From the NCBI GenBank assembly GCA_035764935.1, contig DASTYK010000126.1, forward strand, positions 1-63,108: a DNA stretch of 63,108 bases, read 5' to 3'. The position numbers were made by a program, and so were the translations under genes. A model generated the notes under the pieces. That model saw nothing but the letters and a program-made list of their open reading frames with translations, was not told the DNA's origin and made no database searches. Positions 7,224 to 15,750 of this stretch are shown here, piece after piece; position 1 is the stretch's first letter, and every line of letters begins with the position of its first letter. Source of the DNA: Longimicrobiales bacterium (GTDB taxonomy: Bacteria > Gemmatimonadota > Gemmatimonadetes > Longimicrobiales > RSA9).

Positions 7224-8789
7224 TCAGACCGCGCCCGGTGTGCGGTCCGCGATCGACTTGCCCTGCATGAACAGGATCAGGTAATCGGGGCCGCCCGCCT
7301 TGGAATCCGTGCCGGACATGTTGAAACCGCCGAACGGCTGGACGCCGACCAGCGCGCCCGTGCATTTCCGGTTGAGGTACAGGTTGCCCACGTGGAACTC
7401 GTTGCGCGCGCGCTCCAGCCGCTCGGGATCCAGCGTGTACACGGCGCCCGTGAGGCCGAACTCGGTGCCGTTGGCGATGTCCAGCGCGTCGTCGTAGTCC
7501 CTGGCGCGGATGAACGCGAGCACCGGCCCGAAGATCTCCTCCTGCGCCACGCGTGCATCCGGCTTCACGTCCGCGACGATCGTCGGCCCGATGTGGAAGC
7601 CGTCCTCACCGTCGCCGGACTCGCCCCGCAGCACCATGCGGCCTTCCTTCTCGCCGAGCTCGATGTAGCTGCGGATCTTGTCGAATGCCTTGCGCTCGAT
7701 CACGGCGCCCATGTTCGTATCCGGCTCGCGCGGGTCACCGATCTTCAGCGTCTTCGTCCGCTCGGCCACCTTGTCGAGGACCTCGTCGTAGACCTTGTCG
7801 ACGATGATCGCGCGCGAGCATGCGGAGCACTTCTGCCCCTGGAACCCGAACGCGGCCGCGACGATGCCGTCGGCGGCTGCATCGAGGTCCGCCGTCTCGT
7901 CGACGACGATGGCATCCTTGCCGCCCATCTCGAGGATCGTGCGCTTCAGCCAGACCTGGCCGGGATGTACCTTCGCGGCACGCTCGAAGATGCGCATGCC
8001 GATCTCCTTGGAGCCCGTGAATGCAACGAAGCGCGTGCGCGGGTGATCGACCATCGTGTCACCCAGCAGTCCGCCCGGGCCGGTGATGTAGTTGACGACA
8101 CCCGGCGGCAGGCCGGCCTCCTCGATGAAGAGGCGCGCGAAGATCGCCGCAATGATCGGCGAGGTGTGCGCTGGCTTGAGCACAGCAGTGTTGCCGGTGA
8201 CCACGGCGGCCATGGTCATTCCGCCCATGATCGCGCCGGGGAAGTTCCAGGGCGGGATGATCGCGCCGACGCCCAGCGGGATGTAGCGCATCTGGTTGTG
8301 CTCGCCGGACACCTGGGTCACCGGCGCGCCGTCGGCGAGTCGCAGCATCTCGCGGCCATAGTACTCGGCGAAGTCGATGAGCTCGGCTACGTCCGCGTCC
8401 GCCTCGACCCAGTTCTTGCTGACCTCGTAGATCATCCACGCGGCCAGCTCGAACTTGCGCTCGCGGATCTTCGCGGCCGTCCGGAACAGACCCTCGGCGC
8501 GCTCGCGCGGGTCCGTGTGCTGCCACGCCTGGAACGCGCGGTCCGCGGCCTCGATCGCCTGGCGCGCGTGCTCGTCGGTGCCGCGCACCGTGCAGCCGAC
8601 CACGATCGAGCGATCGAACGGGCTGCGCACCTCGTCCAGCGGCCCGTCAGTGATTTCCTTGCCGTCGATGATCATCGGCCAGGTGCGACCGAGCTGGCCA
8701 CGCACCTGCTCCAGCGCCTGCTCCATCGCCTTCCGGTTTTCCGGCTTCGTGAAGTCGGTGAGCGGCTCGTTCCTGAACTCGGATACCAT
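7224..8789 (-). CDS. pruA: L-glutamate gamma-semialdehyde (1-pyrroline-5-carboxylate) dehydrogenase
   Basis: A 521-residue NAD(P)-dependent aldehyde dehydrogenase of the RocA/PruA type, oxidising glutamate semialdehyde to glutamate in proline and arginine breakdown. Recognisable parts are IPPWNFPGAIMGGMT, KPAHTSPI (cofactor Lys), FTGSKEIGMRIFE, the catalytic Glu in LEMGGKDAIVVDETAD, the catalytic Cys in GFQGQKCSACSR, and EEIFGPVL. Length matches the Bacillus RocA enzyme (about 515). The ATG at 8789 follows GGGAG; upstream in-frame codons lack this. No proline dehydrogenase gene is visible nearby. An inverted repeat about 91 bases upstream is a candidate operator. Confidence 0.95.
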   Translation of the reverse strand: MVSEFRNEPLTDFTKPENRKAMEQALEQVRGQLGRTWPMIIDGKEITDGPLDEVRSPFDRSIVVGCTVRGTDEHARQAIEAADRAFQAWQHTDPRERAEGLFRTAAKIRERKFELAAWMIYEVSKNWVEADADVAELIDFAEYYGREMLRLADGAPVTQVSGEHNQMRYIPLGVGAIIPPWNFPGAIMGGMTMAAVVTGNTAVLKPAHTSPIIAAIFARLFIEEAGLPPGVVNYITGPGGLLGDTMVDHPRTRFVAFTGSKEIGMRIFERAAKVHPGQVWLKRTILEMGGKDAIVVDETADLDAAADGIVAAAFGFQGQKCSACSRAIIVDKVYDEVLDKVAERTKTLKIGDPREPDTNMGAVIERKAFDKIRSYIELGEKEGRMVLRGESGDGEDGFHIGPTIVADVKPDARVAQEEIFGPVLAFIRARDYDDALDIANGTEFGLTGAVYTLDPERLERARNEFHVGNLYLNRKCTGALVGVQPFGGFNMSGTDSKAGGPDYLILFMQGKSIADRTPGAV

Positions 8790-8880
8790 TTGTCTCTCCC
8801 ATGGCGGCAGCGCGCCGCCCGGCTGTCGGTCTGCTGCGGGTTCACGCCGGCGTTCCTCCGGCACGCCGGAAGATAGCCCA

Positions 8881-8897
8881 TGTGTCAAATCGACACA
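8881..8897. promoter_or_regulatory. Inverted repeat TGTGTC-N5-GACACA upstream of pruA
   Basis: TGTGTCAAATCGACACA is a perfect 6-5-6 palindrome in the 142-base gap before pruA. On the minus strand it overlaps a possible promoter (TTTGTG, 17 bases, CTATCT). It has the size of a dimeric repressor or activator site; proline-responsive control would be logical but is unproven. Confidence 0.5.
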
Positions 8898-8931
8898 AAC
8901 CATTGCTGGATGCCGAGTTAAGGGCGCGGGG

Positions 8932-9939
8932 TCAGTCGGTCCGGCGCTCCGCGACACGCCGCACGATCCGCGAGCCGTGGTCGCGGCCGTTCTCGATGAA
9001 GACCTTGTTCGCGTCGTTGCCGGCGACGATCACGCCAGCCACGAACACACCCGGGACGTCGGTCTCCATCGTGTCGGGATCATGACCGGGGATGCCGGTG
9101 AGCGGATCGATGCGGACGCCGAGGCTGCGGAGAAGCGACGGGTCGGGGGTGTACCCGGTCATTGCGAGGACGAAATCGTTGCTCAGCTCCTCAGTCGCCC
9201 CGTCCTTGCTGCGGATGACCACGCTCTCGGGGCGGATCTCCATGATGCGGCTGGACCAGCGTGCGTCGATGGCGCCGGAGCGGAGGCGCCCCTCGATATC
9301 GGGTCGCACCCATGGCTTGATGTTGGCGTCCAGCTGCGGCAGGAAATGCACGATGGTCACGTGCGCACCCCAGCGATGCAGCTCGAGCGCAGCATCGACA
9401 GCCGAGTTCCCGCCCCCCACGACGACCACGTCCTGCTGAAAGAAATCGTGTCCTTCGCGGTAGTCGTGGCGCACCTTCGGGAGCTGCTCCCCTGGCACGC
9501 CGAGCAGGTTGGGGTGATCGAAATAGCCTGTGGCAACGACGATGCTGGATGCGGCGCGGAGGTGCTCCTCCCCGCTCAGCGCGCGCGAGCGCACGATGAA
9601 GCCGGCAGAGCGTTGCTCGACGGCGATCACTTCCTCGTACTGGCGGACGTTGATGCCGAAGTGCGGCACGAGCCGCTGGTAGTAGCGCAGCGCCTCGCGC
9701 CGGGTCGGCTTGTCACCGGTCGGCAGGAACGGCACACCTCCGATCTCGAGTCGATCGGCGGTGCTGAAGAAGGTCATGAACGTCGGGTAGCGCGCGATGG
9801 ACGAGGCGACGCACCCCTTGTCGATGAGCAGGCAGCGGACGCCGTGTTCGGCTGCCGCCGCACCGACCCCGATGCCGCACGGCCCCGCACCGATGACAAT
9901 GATGTCCCACGGCTCGCGCGGTTCCTGCTCAGATGTCAT
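8932..9939 (-). CDS. ypdA: YpdA-type FAD-dependent (bacillithiol) disulfide reductase
   Basis: A 335-residue flavoprotein with the FAD motif IIVIGAGPCGIGVG at residues 13-26 and the NADPH motif VVVVGGGNSAVD. The YpdA signature is the block KGCVASSIARYPTFMTFFST, plus DRLEIGGVPF. YpdA/Bdr reduces oxidised bacillithiol with NADPH in the cytoplasm. The thioredoxin reductase CxxC redox pair is absent, as in the family. The start overlaps the stop of the sugar nucleotide enzyme gene by 11 bases. Bacillithiol synthesis genes are not in the window, so the thiol used here is inferred from the family only. Confidence 0.87.
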   Translation of the reverse strand: MTSEQEPREPWDIIVIGAGPCGIGVGAAAAEHGVRCLLIDKGCVASSIARYPTFMTFFSTADRLEIGGVPFLPTGDKPTRREALRYYQRLVPHFGINVRQYEEVIAVEQRSAGFIVRSRALSGEEHLRAASSIVVATGYFDHPNLLGVPGEQLPKVRHDYREGHDFFQQDVVVVGGGNSAVDAALELHRWGAHVTIVHFLPQLDANIKPWVRPDIEGRLRSGAIDARWSSRIMEIRPESVVIRSKDGATEELSNDFVLAMTGYTPDPSLLRSLGVRIDPLTGIPGHDPDTMETDVPGVFVAGVIVAGNDANKVFIENGRDHGSRIVRRVAERRTD

Positions 9940-12436
9940 CGCGCCAGCGTTCCACGTTGCGCGTGTACTCGTCGACGAGCGCCGAGGCTCCCTCCTCGTC
10001 GGGTGCTTCCGCAGTCACGACGAAATACGGTTTGTCGGAGTGCGGTATCACCAGCGCCCAGGTCTGCTCGTCGCGCCAGATCTTGACGCCGTCGACGAGC
10101 TGCCGCTCCTCGTTCTCCGTCGATTCCATGAGGCGGCGCATGACCGCGCCCTTGCGACCCCACGGGCAGGCGACGCGTTCCTGGCGCTTGTGGATCGGCC
10201 GGTACTCGCCCGCGATCTCGCTCAACTTCCTGCCATCGAGCGCGAGTGCTTCCAGCAGCTGCACGGCGGCGAACATGCCGTCGTAGGCGGGCAGAAAATG
10301 CGAGTAGATGAACTCGCCGCGCGCGCCCGCGACCATGTCGACGCCGGTTGCCGACGCCATCATCGCGTGGTGCTCGGTCTTGGTCCAGACCACCTCACCA
10401 TTCTGCTCGCGCACGCGGTCGGCGACGGCCGCGGCGGTGGTGACCGGGAGTGCGACCTTGCGCACGCCGAGGTGACGGAGCGCGAGCTCGACCACAGCGA
10501 GCTGCGCAATGTCGGGCGTGAGCGGCCGCCCCATGTCATCGACCAGGTGGATCACCTCGCCGCCGGGATCGATCCAGAGTCCGACGTCCGCACCGATCGA
10601 GCGGACGATGCCGCCCAGGCGCTGCAGCCCGGCAACGAACTCCTCGTCGCTGCGCGAGAGGCGGCCGGGGGCGGCGTACGCATCGAGACTGACACTGTCC
10701 GCGCCGAGCGCGCCGAGGATGCCGGGCAGAACGTTGACGGTCGTGCCGTACGCGTAGTCGAGCACGAGGTTGAAGCGGCGTTCCGCAATGCGCTCGCGCG
10801 CGACATGGCTCAGGAAATCCTGCTGGTAGCGATCGACGACCCGCGTCGGGAAGTTCAGATCGCCGGTGCCGTCCGGTCCTGCGCGCGGGAAGTCCTCGCG
10901 CGCGAACAGCCGCTCGATCGATTGCGTCTTGCCGGGTGGCAGGTCGCGGCCGTCCGCATCGAAGAACAGGATATCGACGACCTTGGGATCGAAGGGGGAG
11001 CGACGCACGTGGATCCCGCCTGCCTCGTTGCCGTGATGCACCGCGTGGCGCACGACGGGGATCGGCATGACCTGCAGGTCCTCGACCGCGCAGCCGACCG
11101 ACATGAAGCCGGTCATGAGTGCGCGGTTGATCATGCGGGAGGCGCGGTCGCTGTCGCGGGACGTCGCAACGAAGGCACCACGATCGAGTGTGGCGCCGTA
11201 GGCGCCCGCGAGCCGCGCGGCGATTTCCGGTGTGAGCTCGAAGTTGGGCACGCCGCTGACGCGCGCGCCGGTGAAGAGGCTGCGCTCCCATGCCTCGCCC
11301 CAGATGAGCGAGTGCGTGAGTGCGGCGCGCTCCTCGACCACCTTGTCGGGCCAGACCTTGACGTTGGGCCCAACGACGGCGCGCGCACCGACCTCGGCAT
11401 TGTCGGAGACGATCGTGCGCTCGCGGATCGAGGCACCCGTGCCGATGCGGACACCGGTGCCGCAGACGGCCTCCGAGATGCGCGCCGAAGGTCCGACGCG
11501 GCAGTTCTCCCAGAGGACGGTGCCGCGCACATCGGCGCCGGGACCGATCTTCGTTCCCGGGCCGACGATCACGTTCTCCAGGGCTGCGCCCGCGCCAATC
11601 TCCACGTTGGCGCCGAGCAGTACGGTGCCGCGGCAGCGGACCTCGCGACCGATCATCGCACCGCGCTCACCCCAGATGGTGCAGCGTCCAGTCGCACGAC
11701 GTTCACCGCGCAGCCTGAGCTTCACGCGGCCGCGCAGGATGTCGTCATGCGCGCGGCGGTACTCCTCGATGTTGCCGATGTCGCGCCAGTAGCCTTCGGC
11801 GACGTGGCCGTAGAGCGCGGCGCGGTCGCGCAGCATCTGCGGGTACAGATCCTTGGAAAAGTCGAAGTTCGTCTTCTCCGGGATGCGCCGCAGCGCCTCG
11901 GGCTCGAGCAGATAGATGCCGGTGTTGATCGTGTCGCTGAAGACTTCGCCCCAGGTCGGCTTTTCGAGGAAGCGCTCGATGCGACCCGTCTGCTGATCGA
12001 CGATCACGATGCCGAACGCGAGGGGGTTCTCCACGGACGTGAGCAGGATCGTGGCCTCGGCGCCGCGCTGCTCGTGCGCCTGCACGGCCTCCGTCAGGTC
12101 GAAGTCCGTGAGCACGTCACCGCTGATGACCAGGACGCGCTCGTCGCCGAGCAGGTGTGCAGCGTTGCGAACCGCGCCCGCAGTGCCGTAATCCGCTTCG
12201 GCTGTCACGTACTGCATGCGCACACCGAAGTCGCTGCCGTCGCCGAAGTAGGACGTGATGTGGTCGGGCTGAAAATAGAGGATCGAGACGAGATCAGTGA
12301 CGCCGTGCGCCTTGAGCAGGTCGACGATGTGCTCCATCATCGGTCGGTTGGCGACCGGCACCATGGGTTTCGGGCGGTTGATCGTCAGCGGCTTGAGACG
12401 GGTGCCGAAGCCACCCGCCATGATCACGCCTTTCAT
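9929..12436 (-). CDS. Fused mannose-1-phosphate guanylyltransferase / (degenerate) phosphomannomutase
   Basis: An 835-residue fusion. Residues 1-230 form a nucleotidyltransferase (GGFGTRLKPLT at 8-18, VISGDVLTDFD at 103-113, FLEKPTWGEVF) that activates a sugar phosphate, most likely making GDP-mannose. Residues 250-380 are hexapeptide repeats of a left-handed beta helix. Residues 400-835 resemble an alpha-D-phosphohexomutase, but the catalytic serine loop TASHNP is replaced by GGIHVRRS (474-481), and the metal loop DGDxDR by DPGGE near 622-626. The mutase half is therefore probably inactive or regulatory. The ATG at 12436 opens exactly at the transferase motif; a promoter lies 70-100 bases upstream. 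Confidence 0.88.
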   Translation of the reverse strand: MKGVIMAGGFGTRLKPLTINRPKPMVPVANRPMMEHIVDLLKAHGVTDLVSILYFQPDHITSYFGDGSDFGVRMQYVTAEADYGTAGAVRNAAHLLGDERVLVISGDVLTDFDLTEAVQAHEQRGAEATILLTSVENPLAFGIVIVDQQTGRIERFLEKPTWGEVFSDTINTGIYLLEPEALRRIPEKTNFDFSKDLYPQMLRDRAALYGHVAEGYWRDIGNIEEYRRAHDDILRGRVKLRLRGERRATGRCTIWGERGAMIGREVRCRGTVLLGANVEIGAGAALENVIVGPGTKIGPGADVRGTVLWENCRVGPSARISEAVCGTGVRIGTGASIRERTIVSDNAEVGARAVVGPNVKVWPDKVVEERAALTHSLIWGEAWERSLFTGARVSGVPNFELTPEIAARLAGAYGATLDRGAFVATSRDSDRASRMINRALMTGFMSVGCAVEDLQVMPIPVVRHAVHHGNEAGGIHVRRSPFDPKVVDILFFDADGRDLPPGKTQSIERLFAREDFPRAGPDGTGDLNFPTRVVDRYQQDFLSHVARERIAERRFNLVLDYAYGTTVNVLPGILGALGADSVSLDAYAAPGRLSRSDEEFVAGLQRLGGIVRSIGADVGLWIDPGGEVIHLVDDMGRPLTPDIAQLAVVELALRHLGVRKVALPVTTAAAVADRVREQNGEVVWTKTEHHAMMASATGVDMVAGARGEFIYSHFLPAYDGMFAAVQLLEALALDGRKLSEIAGEYRPIHKRQERVACPWGRKGAVMRRLMESTENEERQLVDGVKIWRDEQTWALVIPHSDKPYFVVTAEAPDEEGASALVDEYTRNVERWRDDI

Positions 12437-12505
12437 GTGTTGCTTCACTCGATTCGGAAGGACCGGAAAACCGCCCGTGCAGCGAGCGCAATCGTCGTGC
12501 CCGGC

Positions 12506-12535
12506 AAGGTACCCGCGCGTTGCTGCGCCGGGCAA
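12506..12535 (-). promoter_or_regulatory. Promoter of the guanylyltransferase gene (TTGCCC, TACCTT)
   Basis: Minus strand TTGCCC (12535-12530), 18 bases, TACCTT (12511-12506); expected start near 12499 with a leader of about 63 bases. A weaker plus-strand candidate for the divergent gene (TTGACT 12543-12548, 18 bases, CATTCT) lies beside it. Confidence 0.6.
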
Positions 12536-12606
12536 ATCTCTCTTGACTGGCAGGGGGGCCGGCACGCATTCTCCACGTTCCTGCCCTACCTTCAACGTCT
12601 GCGGTG

Positions 12607-13341
12607 ATGACGCGCACCAGCACGAAAGCCGCCGCCGAAGCGGCGCTCCGCGAACTGCCTTCAGTCGTTGGCGCCTACGTTCGCGAGGACATCTTCGGCC
12701 ATCCACGGGAAGTTCACATCCTGGTAACAGCCGGCCCGACGCCCCGTGAGCTTGCGCGCGACGTGCGCGACCTGCTCGAGGAGCGGCTGGGCGTGCCGGT
12801 CGATCAGCGGGTGATCAGCATCGCGCAGCTCGCCTGCAGCCCCGTCGAGGCGCTGCCAACCCACCAGCTGCATCAGGCGGACGCCGTCGAAGCGGCGGCG
12901 TCCCAGGCGGGCGAGCCCCGGCTCCGGCTCGGGGGGCTGGACGTGGAAGCCGGCAACGGCCGTGTGTCCGTGGCGGCCCGGATGCAGCTCGGTCGCGACG
13001 AGCACGTCGGGTGGGGCTCGGAAGTCGAGACCGAACAGGGACGGTTGCGGGCGGGAGCGGCCGCCATTGCGCAGGCGGTCACCCTCGCACTCGGCGAAAG
13101 CGGCAGGCTGGAGCTCGAGGCAGCGTCGGTGGTGGAAGCCTTCGGCCGGCAGTACGGGCTGATCTGCACCAATGCCGCATCGCCACGACTGGGGCGGCAT
13201 CCCATCGCGATGTTCGGTGCGCACCCGCTCGGAAGCGATCCCGTCGAGGCGGGCGCGTATGCTGCTCTGAAATCAGCCAACCGGATCGTCGCATTGCTGC
13301 TGCGCAACGGCCGGGCGGCGCGGCGGCCGCGCAGTCGCTGA
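12607..13341 (+). CDS. Conserved protein of unknown function, paralogue of the gene at 43949
   Basis: A 244-residue soluble protein. Residues 15-75 (VVGAYVREDIFGHPREVHIL to QRVISIAQL) look like a small alpha/beta domain; residues 105-235 form a second one (VSVAARMQLG, LRAGAAAIAQAVTLALG, VVEAFGRQYGLICTN, DPVEAGAYAALKSANRIVALLL). The same two-domain order is seen in the protein at 43949-44545, so the two are paralogues. I know no function. Start codons GTG 12604 and ATG 12607 are adjacent, and no Shine-Dalgarno is evident. It ends three bases from the stop of the convergent kinase-like gene. Confidence 0.7.
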   Translation: MTRTSTKAAAEAALRELPSVVGAYVREDIFGHPREVHILVTAGPTPRELARDVRDLLEERLGVPVDQRVISIAQLACSPVEALPTHQLHQADAVEAAASQAGEPRLRLGGLDVEAGNGRVSVAARMQLGRDEHVGWGSEVETEQGRLRAGAAAIAQAVTLALGESGRLELEAASVVEAFGRQYGLICTNAASPRLGRHPIAMFGAHPLGSDPVEAGAYAALKSANRIVALLLRNGRAARRPRSR

Positions 13342-13344
13342 GTC

Positions 13345-14142
13345 TCAGGCGCTGGACGCGGCGTCGATCGGTCGCTCGGTCTGCGGGTCGGCCTGGTCGT
13401 CGAGCCGCGCAAGCGCAGACAGCTCGCCGATCACCCGCCGCACGACGTCCGCGTTCTCCACGACCATCCCGGCGAAGCGCGTGCGCTCCGCCACACCGAT
13501 CCACTCCTCCTGCAGCAACTGCCCCGCCCCGATGACGGCACCGACCCTGTTCTTCAGGTCGTGTGTGAGCCGACCCCGCACGCCGGCCAGTCGAGTCTCG
13601 CGCTCGGTGAGGCGGGTCTCCATCGCGTGCATGCGTGCCGAGGCGGTCGCCCGGGTGATCACGGCGCACGCGTGAAAAATCCGGCGCGTGGCTTCGAGCA
13701 TCGCGGTGGCGGCGATGTCGTCGCGATCGCGGGCAGTGAGGTCCACGAATTCGATGAGGACGTCGGCGAGGCAGCGCCACGCGTCGATCGCACTGATGGC
13801 ATCGACACCGCTCGCATGCAGCGAACGCGCGACGCGCAGCGCCGCAGCACCGAGCGGTGACTCACTCGTGATCGCCGTGGCGGGCGCGGCGATGAAGTCG
13901 GCTACACCGCATACTACGGGTGAAGCGTGCGGGACGAGCGCGTCGTACAGGTCGGCGAGCCCGCCGGTGGCCTGTTGCGCGTGATCGTGCGACGGCGAGG
14001 TGCCGTCCGTCGCGGCAAGGGTCAGCGGTGACGGCGTGTGTCGACGTACTGCATCGAGCCAGCGCCGCGCGAGGTCCTCGTGCGCCGCGCGGATGCGAGT
14101 GCTCAGCTCCCCGATGAACGGACTGCCTTCAGATTCGTGCAT
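13345..14142 (-). CDS. Histidine-kinase dimerisation (HisKA-like) protein lacking an ATPase domain
   Basis: A 265-residue protein. Residues 10-165 are helical and resemble the RsbRD/sensory N-terminal region found before kinase domains. Residues 170-245 form a coiled coil leading to an H-box, LTHDLKNRVGAVIGAGQLL, with the presumed phospho-accepting His at 194. The protein stops about 70 residues after the H-box, so no HATPase domain follows; the DNA beyond is the antisense of the convergent gene, with no sign of a frameshifted remainder. The operon contains a separate GHKL ATPase (14839-15750), which could act in trans. Sensor function and partner are inferred. Confidence 0.72.
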   Translation of the reverse strand: MHESEGSPFIGELSTRIRAAHEDLARRWLDAVRRHTPSPLTLAATDGTSPSHDHAQQATGGLADLYDALVPHASPVVCGVADFIAAPATAITSESPLGAAALRVARSLHASGVDAISAIDAWRCLADVLIEFVDLTARDRDDIAATAMLEATRRIFHACAVITRATASARMHAMETRLTERETRLAGVRGRLTHDLKNRVGAVIGAGQLLQEEWIGVAERTRFAGMVVENADVVRRVIGELSALARLDDQADPQTERPIDAASSA

Positions 14143-14224
14143 GGTCCTGCCTGCTCCACTCGTATGAACCGTCGTCCGGGTCGGACGGGTGTCGCGCGGA
14201 GGAAGGCAGGAACCGAGCCAGTCG

Positions 14225-14842
14225 TCAGGCGGAGGCCGGCAGCAGGGCGGGAAGTGCGCAGTAGTGGGCGCTTTCGGTGCTCGGAATCACCGTCCGACGG
14301 CGCGCCAGGGAAGCAAGGGCAGCCGATGTTTCCACCGGATCCGAGCGCAGCCGCTGCGCGATATCCTGGACGGATGCGACACCGGTCTCCTGCAGTGCGA
14401 GCCATGCGTAGCGCTCCAGTGGTGCAACCTCGCCCAGCAGCGTGAAGCCGACGTCGTCCACCTCCGCGACGAGCGCGAGGTTGTGACGCCCGAGCACCGC
14501 CTCGATCGGGTCGAGGTGGTGGTCGCTCACACCGCGGGCGACGAAGTACGCATCGGCCGGGCGATCGTCGGCCAGGTAGCGAAGCACGAGCTTGGCTACG
14601 GCCTCATCGGCGCAGGAGTAGTCGAGGATGACGACCTGTCGGAAGTCCAGGACGGAAAGGCAGCGGTCGCCGAGCTCGACGATCTGGCTCTCGATGCCGA
14701 GGCGGAGTGCGCGGCCGGTCGGGCGCGTCACCAGGTGCGAATACAGGCTGGCAACCGAGCGGCGCACGAGGGAGTGCAGGTCGATCGAGACCGGGACGAA
14801 CGACTGCTGCGGACCGTAGGTCATCCTGCTACCACTGCTCAT
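14225..14842 (-). CDS. STAS-like (DUF4325) plus winged-helix protein
   Basis: A 205-residue protein. Residues 20-100 resemble the STAS-like DUF4325 domain (GRALRLGIESQ and VVILDYSCADEAVAKLVLRYL, with Ser76 at the place where anti-anti-sigma factors are phosphorylated). Residues 140-190 look like a winged helix (YAWLALQETGVASVQDIAQR, SAALASLARRRTV). The ATG overlaps the stop of the GHKL ATPase gene in an ATGA junction, so the two are translationally coupled. The pairing with an ATPase suggests a partner-switching output protein; the DNA-binding role of the last domain is inferred. Confidence 0.7.
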   Translation of the reverse strand: MSSGSRMTYGPQQSFVPVSIDLHSLVRRSVASLYSHLVTRPTGRALRLGIESQIVELGDRCLSVLDFRQVVILDYSCADEAVAKLVLRYLADDRPADAYFVARGVSDHHLDPIEAVLGRHNLALVAEVDDVGFTLLGEVAPLERYAWLALQETGVASVQDIAQRLRSDPVETSAALASLARRRTVIPSTESAHYCALPALLPASA

Positions 14843-15750
14843 GCCTCGGTGTCGCGCGCAGGCAGAATGATGCCGATCTGCGCGCCGGGAAGATACGGCA
14901 GGCCGGTCTCGAGCGTGCGCCCGTTCTCGTCCCACGCGGGGATATCCGCGATGCGAGCCGTACCGCTGCGCACGGAAACACGACCGCCCCAGCGTGCGAC
15001 GAGCTTGCGGATCTGCTGCAGTCCCTGGCCGCGGCCCGGATCGTGGTGCCGCGTCTGGCCGTGCATGAACGCCGATTCCAGCGCCGCAGCATCCGTCCAG
15101 CCGCCTTCAGGATAACGCGTTGCGTGTGTGGACGCGAGGCTCTTGCGGAAGCCGATACCCAGGTCCATCACGGCAATCACCACCACGCGCCTGCCGCCGA
15201 GCTTTTTCGTCCAGGTGTAGGTCTGCGTGGCAACCCAGCCGGGCGCTTCCGCGTGCTCGATGATGTTCTGGCAGACCTCCGAGAGGATCACGCTGAACTG
15301 GAACGCCTCGCGCAAGGGGTAATGCAGCTGCTTCGTGAGGATCGCGATGCCACGCTCGTTGACCAGGTCGACGACGGCGTGCACGTCCTGGTGCGAGTTG
15401 ATGGGTGTCACTTCGAGCAGCACATCGGAGCCTGCTTCATGACCGCCGCGGCGCTGCGGCGCGCCTGAGAGCTCGAAGGTGCGTTCCGCATGCGGGAAGA
15501 AGTGCATGCGCGTGAGATAGCTGACGACCTCCGGACTGTCGGGCAGCTTCAGGAGCGGGCGCTCGCCATTTCGTTGCGCGGTGCTGCCGATGCAGAGCAG
15601 GCCGACCATGCCGTAGGGATCGACCCAGCGGACGTGCGTTGCGTCGAACAGGGTACGCTCGTCTGCATTCGCAGCGCTGCTGTCCGCTGCGCGTGCGACC
15701 TGTTCGAAGCTGCGCTCGTCGAGCGAAGCGGGGAGCGGTATGACGTTCAC
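14839..15750 (-). CDS. STAS-like domain fused to GHKL (HATPase) domain, signalling kinase
   Basis: A 303-residue protein. Residues 1-95 form a STAS-like domain (TLFDATHVRWVDPYGMVGLL). Residues 125-300 form a GHKL ATPase: N-box SEVCQNIIEHA (157-167), G1 box DLGIGF (196-201), G2 box GRGQGLQQI (239-247). There is no His dimerisation domain, so it resembles the anti-sigma kinases RsbW/SpoIIAB or a stand-alone CA domain. The GTG start overlaps the PfkB stop (GTGA) and its own stop overlaps the next start (ATGA). It may phosphorylate the STAS-like protein downstream or serve the HisKA-only protein at 13345. Confidence 0.75.
   Translation of the reverse strand: MNVIPLPASLDERSFEQVARAADSSAANADERTLFDATHVRWVDPYGMVGLLCIGSTAQRNGERPLLKLPDSPEVVSYLTRMHFFPHAERTFELSGAPQRRGGHEAGSDVLLEVTPINSHQDVHAVVDLVNERGIAILTKQLHYPLREAFQFSVILSEVCQNIIEHAEAPGWVATQTYTWTKKLGGRRVVVIAVMDLGIGFRKSLASTHATRYPEGGWTDAAALESAFMHGQTRHHDPGRGQGLQQIRKLVARWGGRVSVRSGTARIADIPAWDENGRTLETGLPYLPGAQIGIILPARDTEA

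Noticed and set aside
5688-8876. A plus-strand open frame of over 1000 codons opposite mrp, nfu and pruA
   Set aside because: It is antisense to three well-identified genes, is Arg/Asp/His-rich with no recognisable domain, and arises from GC-rich codon structure. Similar long antisense frames (for example at 9797-12607 and 45915-48446) were left out for the same reason.
13345-13500. The HisKA-only gene as a frameshifted full kinase
   Set aside because: No HATPase motifs were found in any frame beyond its stop; the DNA there is the coding strand of the convergent gene.
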